64,000 nt of DNA, taken from assembly GCF_900168255.1 (NCBI RefSeq), contig NZ_LT799838.1, forward strand, positions 2,480,001-2,544,000, read 5' to 3'. The stretch is from Psychrobacter sp. DAB_AL43B (GTDB lineage: Bacteria > Pseudomonadota > Gammaproteobacteria > Pseudomonadales > Moraxellaceae). The number at the start of each line of letters is the position of its first letter. Position 1 is the first letter of the stretch. Below are positions 7,264-16,720 of this stretch, piece by piece. A model generated the notes under the pieces. The model searched no databases. It had not been told where the DNA came from and saw nothing but the letters and a program-made list of their open reading frames with translations. The translations under genes were made by a program, and so were the position numbers.

Positions 7264-9189
7264 CTATGGCGTAATAAAAATCAGTGCCAAGCGAATCGTA
7301 TTATAGTCAATACTCTGCTTTAGATGATCATATATCGGACGCAGCTTAATACTGCCATCATCATTAAAGTCGTTTGGATTATTAGCGACTTTAATTGCCA
7401 CATAGGCATTGCCAACCGCCGTCATTACCTCGTCCTCTGGACGCAGATGATCACAAGCCAAGCTTGGATCTTGAGATTTTAAGTCACCAATATGGCGCAT
7501 AATCGTTGATTGTGAAAGCTGCCGTGCTTGAGAAATTTCCGCAATAGACAAGCTTTCCTCTAATAACAGCCGCGTCGCTAATAATGTACTGTCCGACTTA
7601 TCAGAAACTTGATTGCCCAATTTCTGTTTTTTATCTATTTGAGCTTGCTGCTGTTCGCGGCGCTTTTTTTGTAGGTTAGCGTAGGCATCAATTATTGACT
7701 TGCTTAATGTACCGCCTGATTTAAGAATGAATTTCTCATGTGATTGCGTCATGCTCTCTTCATCAAGCATCGCATAATTTGCATCCGCTTCATCAGACAG
7801 CGCTAAAAAGCGCTTATCCGCACCGCGCGCTAGTGGATCAAGCTGCAAGCTCATGTCATTCATACCGAGCAGCTGTAAGCCTGCCAGCGACTTAAGTCGT
7901 GATAATGCCACATAACCCTGCCCAAGCTCAAAGGTACGTGACAAGTCAATTTCAGCGGCATCAAGCGTCATACCTTGCGACTTATGAATGGTAATTGCCC
8001 AAGCCAGACATAATGGCACTTGCTCATAGCTCGCCAGCACTTCACCCGTTTCATCTTCGATGATCCACTCTTCAGGCTCAGCAATAACCTCGCGTCCTGA
8101 ATTGAGCCTAACCACTGGCATTTTTTGTGTCGTTGGCTTTTTAGCTTTTGGCTTCTCTTTATCTTTTTTGGCTTTTTCTTTTGCGCTTTTATTATCTTTA
8201 ACTGTATCAGTACTGTCATCATCGTCTTCAATTAAATCATCACTATTGTCTTTACTGTCATCAACTTTGACGGCAGCAAAACCAATCAACTCACCCATGG
8301 TGCCGTTGGACACGCCAAGTTCGGTATTGTTTTTAATAAACATCACCTTTGAGCCAACTTTGAGAGTCAAGTCATCTTGAGTACGTACGGTCTTTTTTAG
8401 TGTCTCAACCAGCTTAGTGTCACCAACAGACGTGGCTTCAAAGCGCATCATCTCACCAGATAACGCCGCCAACTCTTTATCATTAATTTTATTAACGTTG
8501 AGATTATGTGTGTATAGCCGTGTGCGTTTGATATCAACATCTTGATCGTAAGTAGCTTCTAGAGCAGCTATCGCTTCAAAGGTCACTTCTTGACGGCGGA
8601 TTTGATTCAGAATATCGTCCAAATCAAGCCCGCCATTGGCCGCTTCGCTCACTTGACGATGTTGCTCGGATAAATAGCAAATATGAAACTTGGCATCGAG
8701 CCACGCCTCAGACATAAAGGCAAACTTCTCACGATTGCTCTCGCCCTTACTACCAATCGGTGGTAACTGAAAAAAGTCCCCTGCCACCACCACTTGAATC
8801 CCACCAAAGGCTTTATCATTCTTACGCACATGCTTAAGCACTTGGCTGACCAGATTAATCTGCTTGGCATGCAGCATCGATATCTCATCGATGATAAGTA
8901 CTGCCGTATCTTTTAATCGGTCCGCCAAAAACTGCTTACGCGATAAATTGCTCAAATCACGGTCAGACAGCTCATCTTTGATACCGATACCCGACCAGCT
9001 ATGAATGGTGGTGCCGTTCATATGCGTCGCGGCGATTCCAGTACTGGCGGTGACGGCAACAGGCACACGGCGTGCGCGCAGGTAATCAATATATTGGTTG
9101 AGAGTATAAGTCTTACCTGAACCTGCTGAGCCAGTCAAAAAGACATTTTGACCCGTTTTTAAGATATCAAGAGCAGAAGATTGACGCAT
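7264..9189 (-). CDS. Pif1-like superfamily 1B DNA helicase with C-terminal helix-turn-helix
   Basis: A 641-residue helicase. Residues 20-27 (GSAGSGKT) are Walker A and about 98-104 (LIIDEIS) Walker B. GDFFQLPPI near 137-145 is the Pif1/RecD motif III region. IHKSQG (401-406) and GYVALSRL (about 425-432) are motifs V-VI of the UvrD_C_2 domain. A very charged insert (about 309-357, acidic then lysine-rich) interrupts the helicase core. The C-terminus (about 540-570) has a helix-turn-helix (SIAEISQARQLSQSTIMRHI) like those at the end of RecQ-type proteins. I chose ATG 9189 (MRQSSALDIL), where Pif1 proteins usually begin and a GGAT lies just upstream. The longer frame to 9249 adds 20 hydrophobic residues without a ribosome site. 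It likely unwinds DNA at G-quadruplexes or stalled forks. Confidence 0.85.
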   Translation of the reverse strand: MRQSSALDILKTGQNVFLTGSAGSGKTYTLNQYIDYLRARRVPVAVTASTGIAATHMNGTTIHSWSGIGIKDELSDRDLSNLSRKQFLADRLKDTAVLIIDEISMLHAKQINLVSQVLKHVRKNDKAFGGIQVVVAGDFFQLPPIGSKGESNREKFAFMSEAWLDAKFHICYLSEQHRQVSEAANGGLDLDDILNQIRRQEVTFEAIAALEATYDQDVDIKRTRLYTHNLNVNKINDKELAALSGEMMRFEATSVGDTKLVETLKKTVRTQDDLTLKVGSKVMFIKNNTELGVSNGTMGELIGFAAVKVDDSKDNSDDLIEDDDDSTDTVKDNKSAKEKAKKDKEKPKAKKPTTQKMPVVRLNSGREVIAEPEEWIIEDETGEVLASYEQVPLCLAWAITIHKSQGMTLDAAEIDLSRTFELGQGYVALSRLKSLAGLQLLGMNDMSLQLDPLARGADKRFLALSDEADANYAMLDEESMTQSHEKFILKSGGTLSKSIIDAYANLQKKRREQQQAQIDKKQKLGNQVSDKSDSTLLATRLLLEESLSIAEISQARQLSQSTIMRHIGDLKSQDPSLACDHLRPEDEVMTAVGNAYVAIKVANNPNDFNDDGSIKLRPIYDHLKQSIDYNTIRLALIFITP

Positions 9190-9321
9190 ATATCCAAACC
9201 AACCAATAGTATAAGAAAAGAAAGCTGCCATGATTAAAAAGATAACCATAACGAGCTAAAAGTATTTGACCACAATTATAGCAGCTACATCCGTTTTGCA
9301 AACCACTTTAACCACAACACC

Positions 9322-9344
9322 TCACATAACTTTAAGTTATGTGA
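9322..9344. promoter_or_regulatory. Perfect 23-bp palindrome, candidate operator upstream of aldehyde dehydrogenase
   Basis: The arms TCACATAACTT and AAGTTATGTGA are exact inverted repeats around one central T. The site is about 145 bp before the aldehyde dehydrogenase start and about 130 bp from the divergent helicase start. There is no T tract, so it is not a terminator. The symmetry suggests a dimeric regulator. No regulator gene is adjacent. Confidence 0.55.
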
Positions 9345-9488
9345 TACAAAATATATCATTATAAAAAGTCATTATCACTCTGCCTTAAAGCTCAGTACGA
9401 TAGAGTGGTAGCTTGGTCAGGACGACCAGACATTTATTCTTAAGTCATTTATTCTTAAATAGCCATAATACACAACAAGGAGTCGTTA

Positions 9489-11015
9489 ATGTTATACGCC
9501 TATCCCAATACTGAAAACAGTCCCGTCCAATTCCGCAAAAAATATGATAACTTTATCAATGGTGAGTGGGTTGCGCCAATCGATGGTGAGTACTTTGATA
9601 ACTCGAGTCCAATCGACGGTAAAGTATTCTGTCAAGTTGCGCGCTCTAAAGCTGCTGATATCGAAGCAGCGCTAGATGCCGCTCATGCCGCCAAAGACGC
9701 TTGGGGCAAAACCAGTGTCGCCGAACGCTCCAAGATGTTGCTCAAGCTTGCCGATGGTATCGAAGCCAATTTAGAGGCAATCGCTATCGCCGAGAGCTAT
9801 GAAAACGGTAAACCTGTACGTGAAACCCTTGCCGCTGATATTCCAATCGCAATTGACCATTTACGTTACTTCGCTGGCGTTATCCGCGCGCAAGAAGGTG
9901 GCATCAGCCAAATTGATGAAGATACGGTTGCCTATCATTTTCATGAACCTCTAGGTGTCGTCGGTCAAATCATTCCTTGGAACTTCCCTATTTTAATGGC
10001 GATTTGGAAAATTGCTCCTGCCCTTGCAGCTGGTAACTGTGTCGTCCTCAAGCCTGCCGAGCAAACCCCTGCTTCTATTTTGTACATGCTTGACTTAATA
10101 GGCACCGCGGACATTCTACCTAAAGGCGTACTGAACGTCGTTAACGGCTTCGGTGTTGAAGCCGGTAAGCCAATCGCTTCCAACCCTCGTATCGATAAAG
10201 TTTCCTTTACTGGTGAGACCACCACTGGCCGCTTAATTATGCAATACGCCAGTGAAAATATCATTCCAGTAACGCTAGAGCTTGGTGGGAAGAGTCCAAA
10301 CATTTTCTTTGCCGACATCATGGATGAAGACGATGACTTCTTAGATAAAGCGGTTGAAGGCTTGGTTATGTTTGCGCTGAACCAAGGTGAGGTATGTACT
10401 TGCCCGTCACGCGCCCTCGTTCACGAAAGCATCTATGATGAATTTATGAAACGCTGTATCGCCCGCGTTAAAGCCATAAAAATGGGTAATCCGCTCGATA
10501 CAGAAACCATGATCGGTGCCCAAGCCAGCTCTGATCAGCTAGAAAAAATCCTATCTTATCTGGATATTGGTAAAAAAGAAGGTGCAAAAGTCCTAGTAGG
10601 TGGTGAGCTCGCCAAACATGATGGGGATATGGCAAACGGTTATTATGTACAGCCAACCATCTTTGAAGGCACCAATGATATGCGTGTATTCCAAGAAGAA
10701 ATCTTTGGTCCTGTGCTTGCCGTCACTACTTTTAAAGACGATGAAGAAGCAATGGCTATCGCTAATGACACCTTGTATGGTCTTGGTGCTGGCGTATGGA
10801 CACGTAACGGCACTCGCGCTTATCGTTTCGGTCGTGGCATTAAAGCCGGTCGCGTTTGGACCAACTGCTATCACCTCTATCCTGCGCATTCAGCGTTTGG
10901 CGGTTATAAGCAGTCTGGTATTGGTCGCGAGAACCATCTAATGATGCTTGATCATTATCAGCAAACCAAAAACATGCTGGTCTCTTATAGTCCTAAAGCG
11001 ATGGGGTTCTTTTAA
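9489..11015 (+). CDS. NAD(P)-dependent aldehyde dehydrogenase (AldB/ExaC-like)
   Basis: A 508-residue aldehyde dehydrogenase oxidising short aliphatic aldehydes, probably acetaldehyde, to acids. The signatures are PWNFP (163-167), the general base Glu264 in LELGGKS, and the nucleophile Cys303 in [10 protein letters not shown], the doubled-Cys form seen in AldB/ExaC enzymes. Length and the start ([27 protein letters not shown]) fit that subfamily. An AAGGAG ribosome site precedes the ATG. It is followed by adhP and a DUF779 gene, the usual company of this subfamily, so the job is two-step alcohol oxidation to acetate. A perfect palindrome at 9322-9344 is a likely control site. Confidence 0.92.
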   Translation: MLYAYPNTENSPVQFRKKYDNFINGEWVAPIDGEYFDNSSPIDGKVFCQVARSKAADIEAALDAAHAAKDAWGKTSVAERSKMLLKLADGIEANLEAIAIAESYENGKPVRETLAADIPIAIDHLRYFAGVIRAQEGGISQIDEDTVAYHFHEPLGVVGQIIPWNFPILMAIWKIAPALAAGNCVVLKPAEQTPASILYMLDLIGTADILPKGVLNVVNGFGVEAGKPIASNPRIDKVSFTGETTTGRLIMQYASENIIPVTLELGGKSPNIFFADIMDEDDDFLDKAVEGLVMFALNQGEVCTCPSRALVHESIYDEFMKRCIARVKAIKMGNPLDTETMIGAQASSDQLEKILSYLDIGKKEGAKVLVGGELAKHDGDMANGYYVQPTIFEGTNDMRVFQEEIFGPVLAVTTFKDDEEAMAIANDTLYGLGAGVWTRNGTRAYRFGRGIKAGRVWTNCYHLYPAHSAFGGYKQSGIGRENHLMMLDHYQQTKNMLVSYSPKAMGFF

Positions 11016-11028
11016 GCCTCTTTTTGAA

Positions 11029-11058
11029 AGCACTTTATGGCAAAACTATAAAGTGCTC
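11029..11058 (+). other. Perfect hairpin between aldehyde dehydrogenase and adhP
   Basis: The arms AGCACTTTAT and ATAAAGTGCT surround a 9-nt loop. Only a weak non-T tail follows. It may be an inefficient terminator or an mRNA processing/stability element that lowers adhP expression relative to the upstream gene. Confidence 0.5.
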
Positions 11059-11113
11059 AATTGGTGTTTGCATAGCGTTATAACTTAAGCAACAGTAATG
11101 AGGAAAAAGTAAA

Positions 11114-12142
11114 ATGAGTGATAAAATGAAAGCGGCCGTTTTACATGAGTTCGGACAACCATTACAGATTGAAGAAGTAGATATTCCGACACCAGGTGCT
11201 GGTGAAATTGTGGTCAAGATGCAAGCATCAGGCGTTTGTCATACTGACTTACATGCCATTGAAGGAGACTGGCCAGTAAAACCTAGCCCACCATTTATTC
11301 CTGGACATGAAGGCGTAGGCTTGATAACCGCTGTTGGCGAAGGCGTTACCCACGTCAAAGAAGGCGACCGCGTCGGGGTTCCTTGGTTGTACTCTGCCTG
11401 TGGCCACTGTACGCATTGTCTAGGCGGCTGGGAAACCTTATGCGAGAAGCAGCAAAATTCTGGCTATTCGATTAACGGTAGTTTTGCAGAATATGTTCTA
11501 GCCAATGCAAACTATGTCGGCATTATTCCTGAAAGCGTTGACTCTGTTGAGATTGCACCCGTTTTATGTGCAGGTGTCACTGTCTATAAAGGTCTTAAAA
11601 TGACCGACACCAAGCCAGGCGATTGGGTCGTCATTTCCGGTATCGGCGGACTAGGTCATATGGCAGTTCAATATGCCATCGCGATGGGTCTCAACGTGGC
11701 TGCGGTCGATATTGATGATGATAAACTTGCATTTGCTAAAAAACTGGGCGCAAAAGTCACTGTTAATGCAAAAAACACTGACCCTGCTGAGTATCTACAA
11801 AAAGAAATAGGCGGTGCTCATGGTGCACTAGTGACAGCAGTATCTGCAAAAGCTTTTGATCAAGCGCTTGGCATGTTACGACGCGGCGGTACTTTGGTTT
11901 GTAATGGTCTACCAACCGGTGAGTTCCCAGTATCAATTTTTGATACTGTTTTGAACGGGATTACTATTCGTGGCTCGATCGTTGGTACTCGTCTCGACTT
12001 ACAAGAGTCGCTAGATATGGCGGCGGCAGGCAAGGTAAAAGCCACAGTTGCCGCTGAACCACTTGAGAATATCAATGATATCTTTGAACGTATGCGTAAT
12101 GGTAAAATTGAAGGTCGCATCGTCATTGACTATAGCATGTAG
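11114..12142 (+). CDS. adhP: Zinc-dependent alcohol dehydrogenase, AdhP type
   Basis: A 342-residue medium-chain dehydrogenase that oxidises ethanol or propanol to the aldehyde with NAD. Catalytic zinc ligands are Cys42 (SGVCHTD), His65-Glu66 (PGHEGVG) and Cys152 (VLCAG). Structural-zinc cysteines are 96, 99, 102 and 110 ([10 protein letters not shown]). The Rossmann motif GIGGLG is at 175-180. Length matches E. coli AdhP (about 336). The ATG at 11114 has GAGGAAAAAG upstream; ATG 11126 (MKAAVLHEF) is a less likely start. It lies 98 nt after the aldehyde dehydrogenase and forms a functional pair with it. A strong hairpin follows. Confidence 0.92.
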   Translation: MSDKMKAAVLHEFGQPLQIEEVDIPTPGAGEIVVKMQASGVCHTDLHAIEGDWPVKPSPPFIPGHEGVGLITAVGEGVTHVKEGDRVGVPWLYSACGHCTHCLGGWETLCEKQQNSGYSINGSFAEYVLANANYVGIIPESVDSVEIAPVLCAGVTVYKGLKMTDTKPGDWVVISGIGGLGHMAVQYAIAMGLNVAAVDIDDDKLAFAKKLGAKVTVNAKNTDPAEYLQKEIGGAHGALVTAVSAKAFDQALGMLRRGGTLVCNGLPTGEFPVSIFDTVLNGITIRGSIVGTRLDLQESLDMAAAGKVKATVAAEPLENINDIFERMRNGKIEGRIVIDYSM

Positions 12143-12202
12143 TTTTTTCTTATGACCTTGGCTTAAGCCAACATTATCTTAGGCCACACTAAGTACAAAC
12201 CA

Positions 12203-12266
12203 TAAGTCGTATCGTTTTCACTCACATGTTATAAATGATGTGAATGAAAATTATACGGCTTTTTCT
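12203..12266 (+). terminator. Long hairpin terminator after adhP
   Basis: The arms AGTCGTATcGTTTTCAcTCACAT and ATGTGAaTGAAAAtTATACGGCT (imperfect, about 20 pairs) are followed by five T residues. A second pair, GGCcACACTAA (12182..) and TTAGTGTaGCC (ending about 12285), encloses it, making a nested structure of about 105 bases. Confidence 0.7.
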
Positions 12267-12353
12267 ATTCTTATTTAGTGTAGCCGTAAGCTATGCTAAT
12301 TATTTTAAGTAAAAAACCTTCTACAGCTATATTTTAATGATAAGGAAATCATT

Positions 12354-12680
12354 ATGAAAGTCACTGCGACAGAATCTTGTAAAGAGCTCATTGAATTATT
12401 AAAATCCAAGCATGGGGAGTTGATGTTTCACCTATCAGGTGGCTGCTGCGATGGTAGCTCGCCGATGTGTTATCCATTAGGCGAGTTTAAAGTGGGCGGT
12501 CAAGACGTGCTCATTGGTGAGCTCGCTGGCTGTCCGTTTTATATGGGTAAGCCGCAGTATAAACTATGGCAACATACCGATTTAACCATCGATGTAGTCA
12601 ACGGACGCGGTGCGAGCTTCTCACTTGAGATACCAGAAGGAAAACGATTTATTGTGCGCTCAGAAGTCTGTGCGGTATAA
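12354..12680 (+). CDS. DUF779 family protein (aldehyde dehydrogenase-associated)
   Basis: A 108-residue cytosolic protein with the DUF779 pattern: HLSGGCCDGSSPMC near residues 25-40, then GELAGCPFYMG, and a C-terminal EIPEGKRFIVRSEVC. The three conserved cysteine clusters hint at metal or thiol chemistry. The biochemical role of the family is not established. Genes of this family typically sit beside AldB/ExaC-type aldehyde dehydrogenases, and here it follows that gene and adhP. It may help maturation or protection of the enzyme's catalytic cysteine (inference). A TAAGGA ribosome site lies upstream of the ATG. Confidence 0.85.
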   Translation: MKVTATESCKELIELLKSKHGELMFHLSGGCCDGSSPMCYPLGEFKVGGQDVLIGELAGCPFYMGKPQYKLWQHTDLTIDVVNGRGASFSLEIPEGKRFIVRSEVCAV

Positions 12681-12865
12681 CATCATATTAAATAACGACA
12701 AACGTAAACCTAGCTTCGCCGCACTGTTCTGCTATATTATGTTTTGATAAAGACACGCTCTAGTCATTTTTATTTTGTTATTTCAGCAAAATAATAGATA
12801 CTGTAGAGCGTACCCTATTTTAACAAGCGCGTTTTAATAAGCATGGATGCTACAAGGAATATAAA

Positions 12866-14509
12866 ATGGAATTTGAAGCAAGTTTTGATTACGTCATCGT
12901 TGGCGGTGGTTCTGCAGGTTGTGTGCTTGCCAGCCGCCTTACAGAAAACCCAGATATCAGCGTTTGTTTATTAGAATACGGTGGCGACGGTAAAGATCTT
13001 GCTATTCGTGTCCCTGCCGGGCTGATTTTGATGGTACCGGGAAAACCGCTTAAATTAAACAATTGGTGTTTTCATACCACGCCGCAAACGCATCTCAATA
13101 ACCGCCGCGGCTTTCAACCACGTGGGCAATGCTTGGGCGGCTCATCCGCCATTAACGCGATGATTTATACGCGCGGCAGTGCGCTAGACTATGAACACTG
13201 GGTTGAACAAGGCTGTAGCGGTTGGGGTTTTGATGATGTGCTACCCTATTTTATCAAAGCAGAAAACAATATCCATGGTGGCGATGACCTGCATGGTGAT
13301 AGTGGACCGCTGCATGTTAGCGACTTACTCAGTCCACGCGACATCTCAAAAGCATTTGTAGAAGCGGCCGTTGCCAATGGTCTTGACCGTAATGAGGATT
13401 TTAATGGCAAAAAACAAGACGGTGCAGGATTGTATCAAGTCACGCATTTTCATGGAGAAAAGCAAGGTCAACGCTGCTCTGCCGCTGCCGCTTACCTGCA
13501 TCCGGTACAAAGCCGACCAAATCTAACCGTTATTACCCACGCACAAGCTAACCGCGTTATCCTTGAAGACAAACAAGCGACTGGTGTCGTCTATGAAAAA
13601 GATGGCGTTGAACATACCATTATGGCACGTCATGAAGTAATATTATCAGGCGGTGCTTTTGGCTCGCCTAAAGTCCTAATGTTATCAGGTATTGGTCCTG
13701 CTGAGCATTTGCAGTCTCACGGCATCGATGTGGTGGTAGATGCACCCGAAGTTGGGGGTAATCTACAAGATCATCTGGACGTCGTATTTGATTACGAGGT
13801 GAATACCACCGATGTCATCGGGGTCGGCATGGCGACTATTCCAACCCTAACCAAAAGCATTCGACAGTGGAGAAAGGATGGTACAGGCCTCTTGTCTACC
13901 AACTATGCGGAAGCGGGCGCATTCTATAGCGTCGGTGATGATCCAAAAGAATGGCCAAATACTCAGCTACACTTTGTCATCTCTCGTGTCATTAATCATG
14001 GTCGTGATATCAAACGCGGCTTCGCTGTTTCTTGTCACACCTGTTACCTACGCCCTGAAAGTCGCGGTACGGTCAGACTAGACTCTGCCAATCCCTCTGA
14101 CGCCGTATTGATAGATCCAAACTATCTTTCTAACCCCAAAGATGTAGAGTATATGGTAGCAGGCGCGGAGCGTGCGCGAGCCATCATGCAAGAATCGCCA
14201 ATGGCCAAATATATTACCGAGGATTACCCTGCTCCTTATATCGAAAAAGACGGCATGCTGGGTTATATTCGTAATAGATCAGATACTATCTATCATCCTG
14301 TCGGAACTTGCCGTATGGGTTCAGATAACGATTCAGTGGTCGATTTAGAATTAAAGGTGCGAGGCGTCAGTGGATTACGAGTGATTGATGCGTCAATAAT
14401 GCCGACATTAATCAGTGCCAATACCAATGCACCGACTATCATGATTGCCGAAAAAATAGCAGACCTTATCAAGGCAAACCACATGAATAAAGAGCCAGTG
14501 TCTGCTTAA
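12866..14509 (+). CDS. GMC-family FAD alcohol dehydrogenase (choline dehydrogenase/AlkJ-like)
   Basis: A 547-residue flavoprotein. FAD-binding GGGSAGCVLASRL is at residues 13-25. The GMC signature 1 (RGQCLGGSSAINAMIYTRG) is near 86-104 and signature 2 (SGGAFGSPKVLMLSGIGP) near 261-278. The C-terminal catalytic region HPVGTCRMG near 477-485 carries the active-site His, with the second His or Asn in SANTNAPT. There is no signal peptide, so it is probably membrane-peripheral on the cytosolic side, passing electrons to quinone. AlkJ-type enzymes oxidise medium-chain alcohols and BetA oxidises choline; no betaine genes are nearby, so an alcohol substrate is favoured, fitting the aldehyde dehydrogenase/AdhP neighbours. 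An AAGGA ribosome site supports the start. Confidence 0.88.
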   Translation: MEFEASFDYVIVGGGSAGCVLASRLTENPDISVCLLEYGGDGKDLAIRVPAGLILMVPGKPLKLNNWCFHTTPQTHLNNRRGFQPRGQCLGGSSAINAMIYTRGSALDYEHWVEQGCSGWGFDDVLPYFIKAENNIHGGDDLHGDSGPLHVSDLLSPRDISKAFVEAAVANGLDRNEDFNGKKQDGAGLYQVTHFHGEKQGQRCSAAAAYLHPVQSRPNLTVITHAQANRVILEDKQATGVVYEKDGVEHTIMARHEVILSGGAFGSPKVLMLSGIGPAEHLQSHGIDVVVDAPEVGGNLQDHLDVVFDYEVNTTDVIGVGMATIPTLTKSIRQWRKDGTGLLSTNYAEAGAFYSVGDDPKEWPNTQLHFVISRVINHGRDIKRGFAVSCHTCYLRPESRGTVRLDSANPSDAVLIDPNYLSNPKDVEYMVAGAERARAIMQESPMAKYITEDYPAPYIEKDGMLGYIRNRSDTIYHPVGTCRMGSDNDSVVDLELKVRGVSGLRVIDASIMPTLISANTNAPTIMIAEKIADLIKANHMNKEPVSA

Positions 14510-14605
14510 AATACGTTGCTTCCAAGATTAAGGTTGCTTACATTGTTAAAATGCGCGGTTAATGAAAAAAATTCAGCTAATATAGCTGAACATGGTGATT
14601 TAGTG

Positions 14606-15628
14606 TTAATCGATGTTCATCACACCGCGACATTTTGGAAATTGACGACAACCATAAAAGCGCTGACCGTGGCGCTGACCTTTTTTCGTGACGCGTTTTA
14701 CCATCTCACCGCTACATTTTGGGCAAGCAGGTGTCTCAGGCGATACAGCGGGATTATCAACCTGCTTAATGACAGAGTGTTCAGTAATTTTAGGCTCAGG
14801 TTCTAAAACAGCGAATGGTGTGAGAAAAATCATATCCTCATTGGTCAGCTGAATGTTGGCAAGATTAGTAGAATTGATAGGCTGATCATGGCTAGCCGAA
14901 GCAATCGGTGCATCAACGTGCTCAACCGCCGTTTGACCAGACCATCGAAATACTTCTCTACTTTTAACAATTTCTGTGTTTGTTGGCTCAGGTGTAGGCT
15001 TAGTAACTGACTTATTACTTGAATTAATATTTGGGTTCTTACTTGAAGTCTTATTTGAATGGCTATGCTTGTCTTTTAAATAGGCTTTATGCTGCCTATT
15101 GGTTTTCCAAGATTTGTTAAATCTATTGCTTTCAATCTGCTCAACGATAGCCTCGACTGCTTCGTCGGTTAATAACTTATCTTGTTTTTTCTTCACATAA
15201 GATGCTATGCCACTCGTCAATACGTGCTCAGGTAACTCATCACGAGTCTTAAGCTCACACTCACCAATGAAAGCAATCATCGAATGGAAGTAGTTTAACT
15301 CCAGCTCTAGCAAATCTGCTAGCGTCTTAATATGTAAATAATTCTGGTGTAATGGGTTTTGGAATTTATACTTACGACCCATAATAACTTGCGTCCACTG
15401 CCTCTGCTTCTCATTGCCAAATATCCAGCCTTTATAGTTTTTGGTTTCAATCACAAAAATACCATACACGGAGACGATGACATGATCAATCTGGGTACTA
15501 CCGCCATTAGCTAATGGTAAGGTAATATTGTTTAGGCGATGATAGACGTCTTTTTCAAGCTTTAGCCACATGGCAACATTGATAACTGTTTCGCCTAAAA
15601 CGCCTTTGAAGCTGGACATAAGGGACAT
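14606..15628 (-). CDS. NERD nuclease-related domain protein with topoisomerase-type zinc ribbon
   Basis: A 340-residue cytosolic protein. The N-terminal NERD domain (about residues 5-120) carries the nuclease-like residues Asp48 (QIDHVIVS), Glu61 and Lys63 (VIETKNYKGWIFG), a D-ExK arrangement that suggests catalytic competence. A long polar linker (about 170-300, rich in Asn, Ser, Thr, Pro) follows. A C4 zinc ribbon has Cys302, 305, 327 and 333 with the YGCRQFPKCRG pattern found at the end of type IA topoisomerases. The start at 15628 has GGAAG 5 nt upstream; a TTG at 15640 overlaps that site. The combination suggests DNA processing. NERD proteins occur in housekeeping and defence settings; no defence partner lies here. 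Confidence 0.85.
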   Translation of the reverse strand: MSLMSSFKGVLGETVINVAMWLKLEKDVYHRLNNITLPLANGGSTQIDHVIVSVYGIFVIETKNYKGWIFGNEKQRQWTQVIMGRKYKFQNPLHQNYLHIKTLADLLELELNYFHSMIAFIGECELKTRDELPEHVLTSGIASYVKKKQDKLLTDEAVEAIVEQIESNRFNKSWKTNRQHKAYLKDKHSHSNKTSSKNPNINSSNKSVTKPTPEPTNTEIVKSREVFRWSGQTAVEHVDAPIASASHDQPINSTNLANIQLTNEDMIFLTPFAVLEPEPKITEHSVIKQVDNPAVSPETPACPKCSGEMVKRVTKKGQRHGQRFYGCRQFPKCRGVMNID

Positions 15629-15893
15629 GATTTCTTCCAATTTACAGGGGATAAAAACACCTATTCTAAGCGGTAAATAACTATTGATGCTTACTTATTT
15701 AATGGCTTATAACTTTAATAATACATTGCAACAGCCTAGTTGTAGTACGCTATCGAATTATTACTAATCACATAAACCACCAAAAATTGCATAGATTAGC
15801 GCAAAGCCTCATAAAGTATTTTAATTAAAAAGTATCTTTAGTAAAATTATCTTAAGTAACGATAATTTTTATATTACCCTCTGGATTATACCT
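15629..15893. other. Divergent intergenic region between NERD gene and yceI
   Basis: AT-rich. It should hold the promoters of both divergent genes. No further gene seen. Confidence 0.4.
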
Positions 15894-16496
15894 ATGAATA
15901 CACATGTCACTTCTTTGCTGAAAATTACACTAAGCACCTGTCTATTAGTATCATTACCAGCAATGGCGCTGGCCGCGACCATTCCACAAAAATGGAAACT
16001 GGATGTACCAAAAACCAATGTGGACTTTGAGGTTAAGTATTTGGGTAAGGCAACCACCGATGGTAAGTTTAATAAAGTGAATGGCGCTATTAATTATGAT
16101 GTAAAAAACCCAACAAGTACGACTATTAATTTTACCGTTTATACCGACAGTATTGACACTGATCGCGGTTTTAGAGATTCATTTTTACGTCGAAAAGAGC
16201 TGCTTAATACCAAGCAACACCCAACCATGACTTTTGTATCAAAAAAAGTAAGTATGATTAACCCTAAAGAAGCCCATGTAACTGGTGACTTTACAGTGCT
16301 GGGTCAAACCAAACCATTAACCGTTAGAGTAAAACTATCAGACGTCGAAAATGATCCTGTCACCTCTAAACCTACTTTGAAGTTTCGTGCGACGGGTTTG
16401 GTAGATCGTTATAGCTATGGTGTCACGGCTTTTCCAAAAATGATTAGTAATATCATCCCGCTTGAGATATCAGGAAAATTAATTGCTGCTAATTAA
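15894..16496 (+). CDS. YceI family periplasmic lipid-binding protein
   Basis: A 200-residue protein. The signal peptide (residues 1-27, cleavage after AMALA) leads into the YceI lipocalin-like beta barrel. Family hallmarks include WKLDVPKTNVDFEVKYLG near the mature N-terminus, DRGFRDSFLRRKELLNTKQHPTMTF in the middle and VTGDFTVLGQTKPLTV later. YceI proteins bind isoprenoid or fatty-acyl lipids in the periplasm. Their function in the cell is not settled; some are induced by alkaline or osmotic stress. The gene is monocistronic; no cytochrome b561 gene (a common partner) lies next to it. ATG 15894 has no strong ribosome site, but the signal peptide fixes it. Confidence 0.9.
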   Translation: MNTHVTSLLKITLSTCLLVSLPAMALAATIPQKWKLDVPKTNVDFEVKYLGKATTDGKFNKVNGAINYDVKNPTSTTINFTVYTDSIDTDRGFRDSFLRRKELLNTKQHPTMTFVSKKVSMINPKEAHVTGDFTVLGQTKPLTVRVKLSDVENDPVTSKPTLKFRATGLVDRYSYGVTAFPKMISNIIPLEISGKLIAAN

Positions 16497-16535
16497 TAAT
16501 AAACAGACGTAAAAAAGAGTGGCTAGGATATGGTT

Positions 16536-16683
16536 ATATACTATAGTTAGTTCTAAATAAAAAGAGTACAGCCATTACAGCGTGCTACTGGTATAAATTC
16601 TCCTTGCGTGCTGCGTTCCCAGAGGCTGCACAAAATTCACCCCAGTAGCACTGTATTTATTTTATAGTGGATTGACTATACTC
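16536..16683. mobile_element. MITE-like hairpin repeat, about 148 bp
   Basis: The outer ends are imperfect inverted repeats: the left ..ACTATAGTTAGTTCTAAATAAAA.. matches the reverse complement of the right ..ATAAAATAAATACAG-region up to GACTATACTC. An inner pair (left ACAGcGTGCTACTGG, right CCAGTAGCACTGT) is nearly perfect. There is no coding capacity. The nested structure between two unrelated genes is that of a non-autonomous transposable element or a dispersed genomic repeat. Confidence 0.55.
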
Positions 16684-16720
16684 AATAGCATAACTATAAG
16701 AGTAAGTAAGGAAGCCTGCT

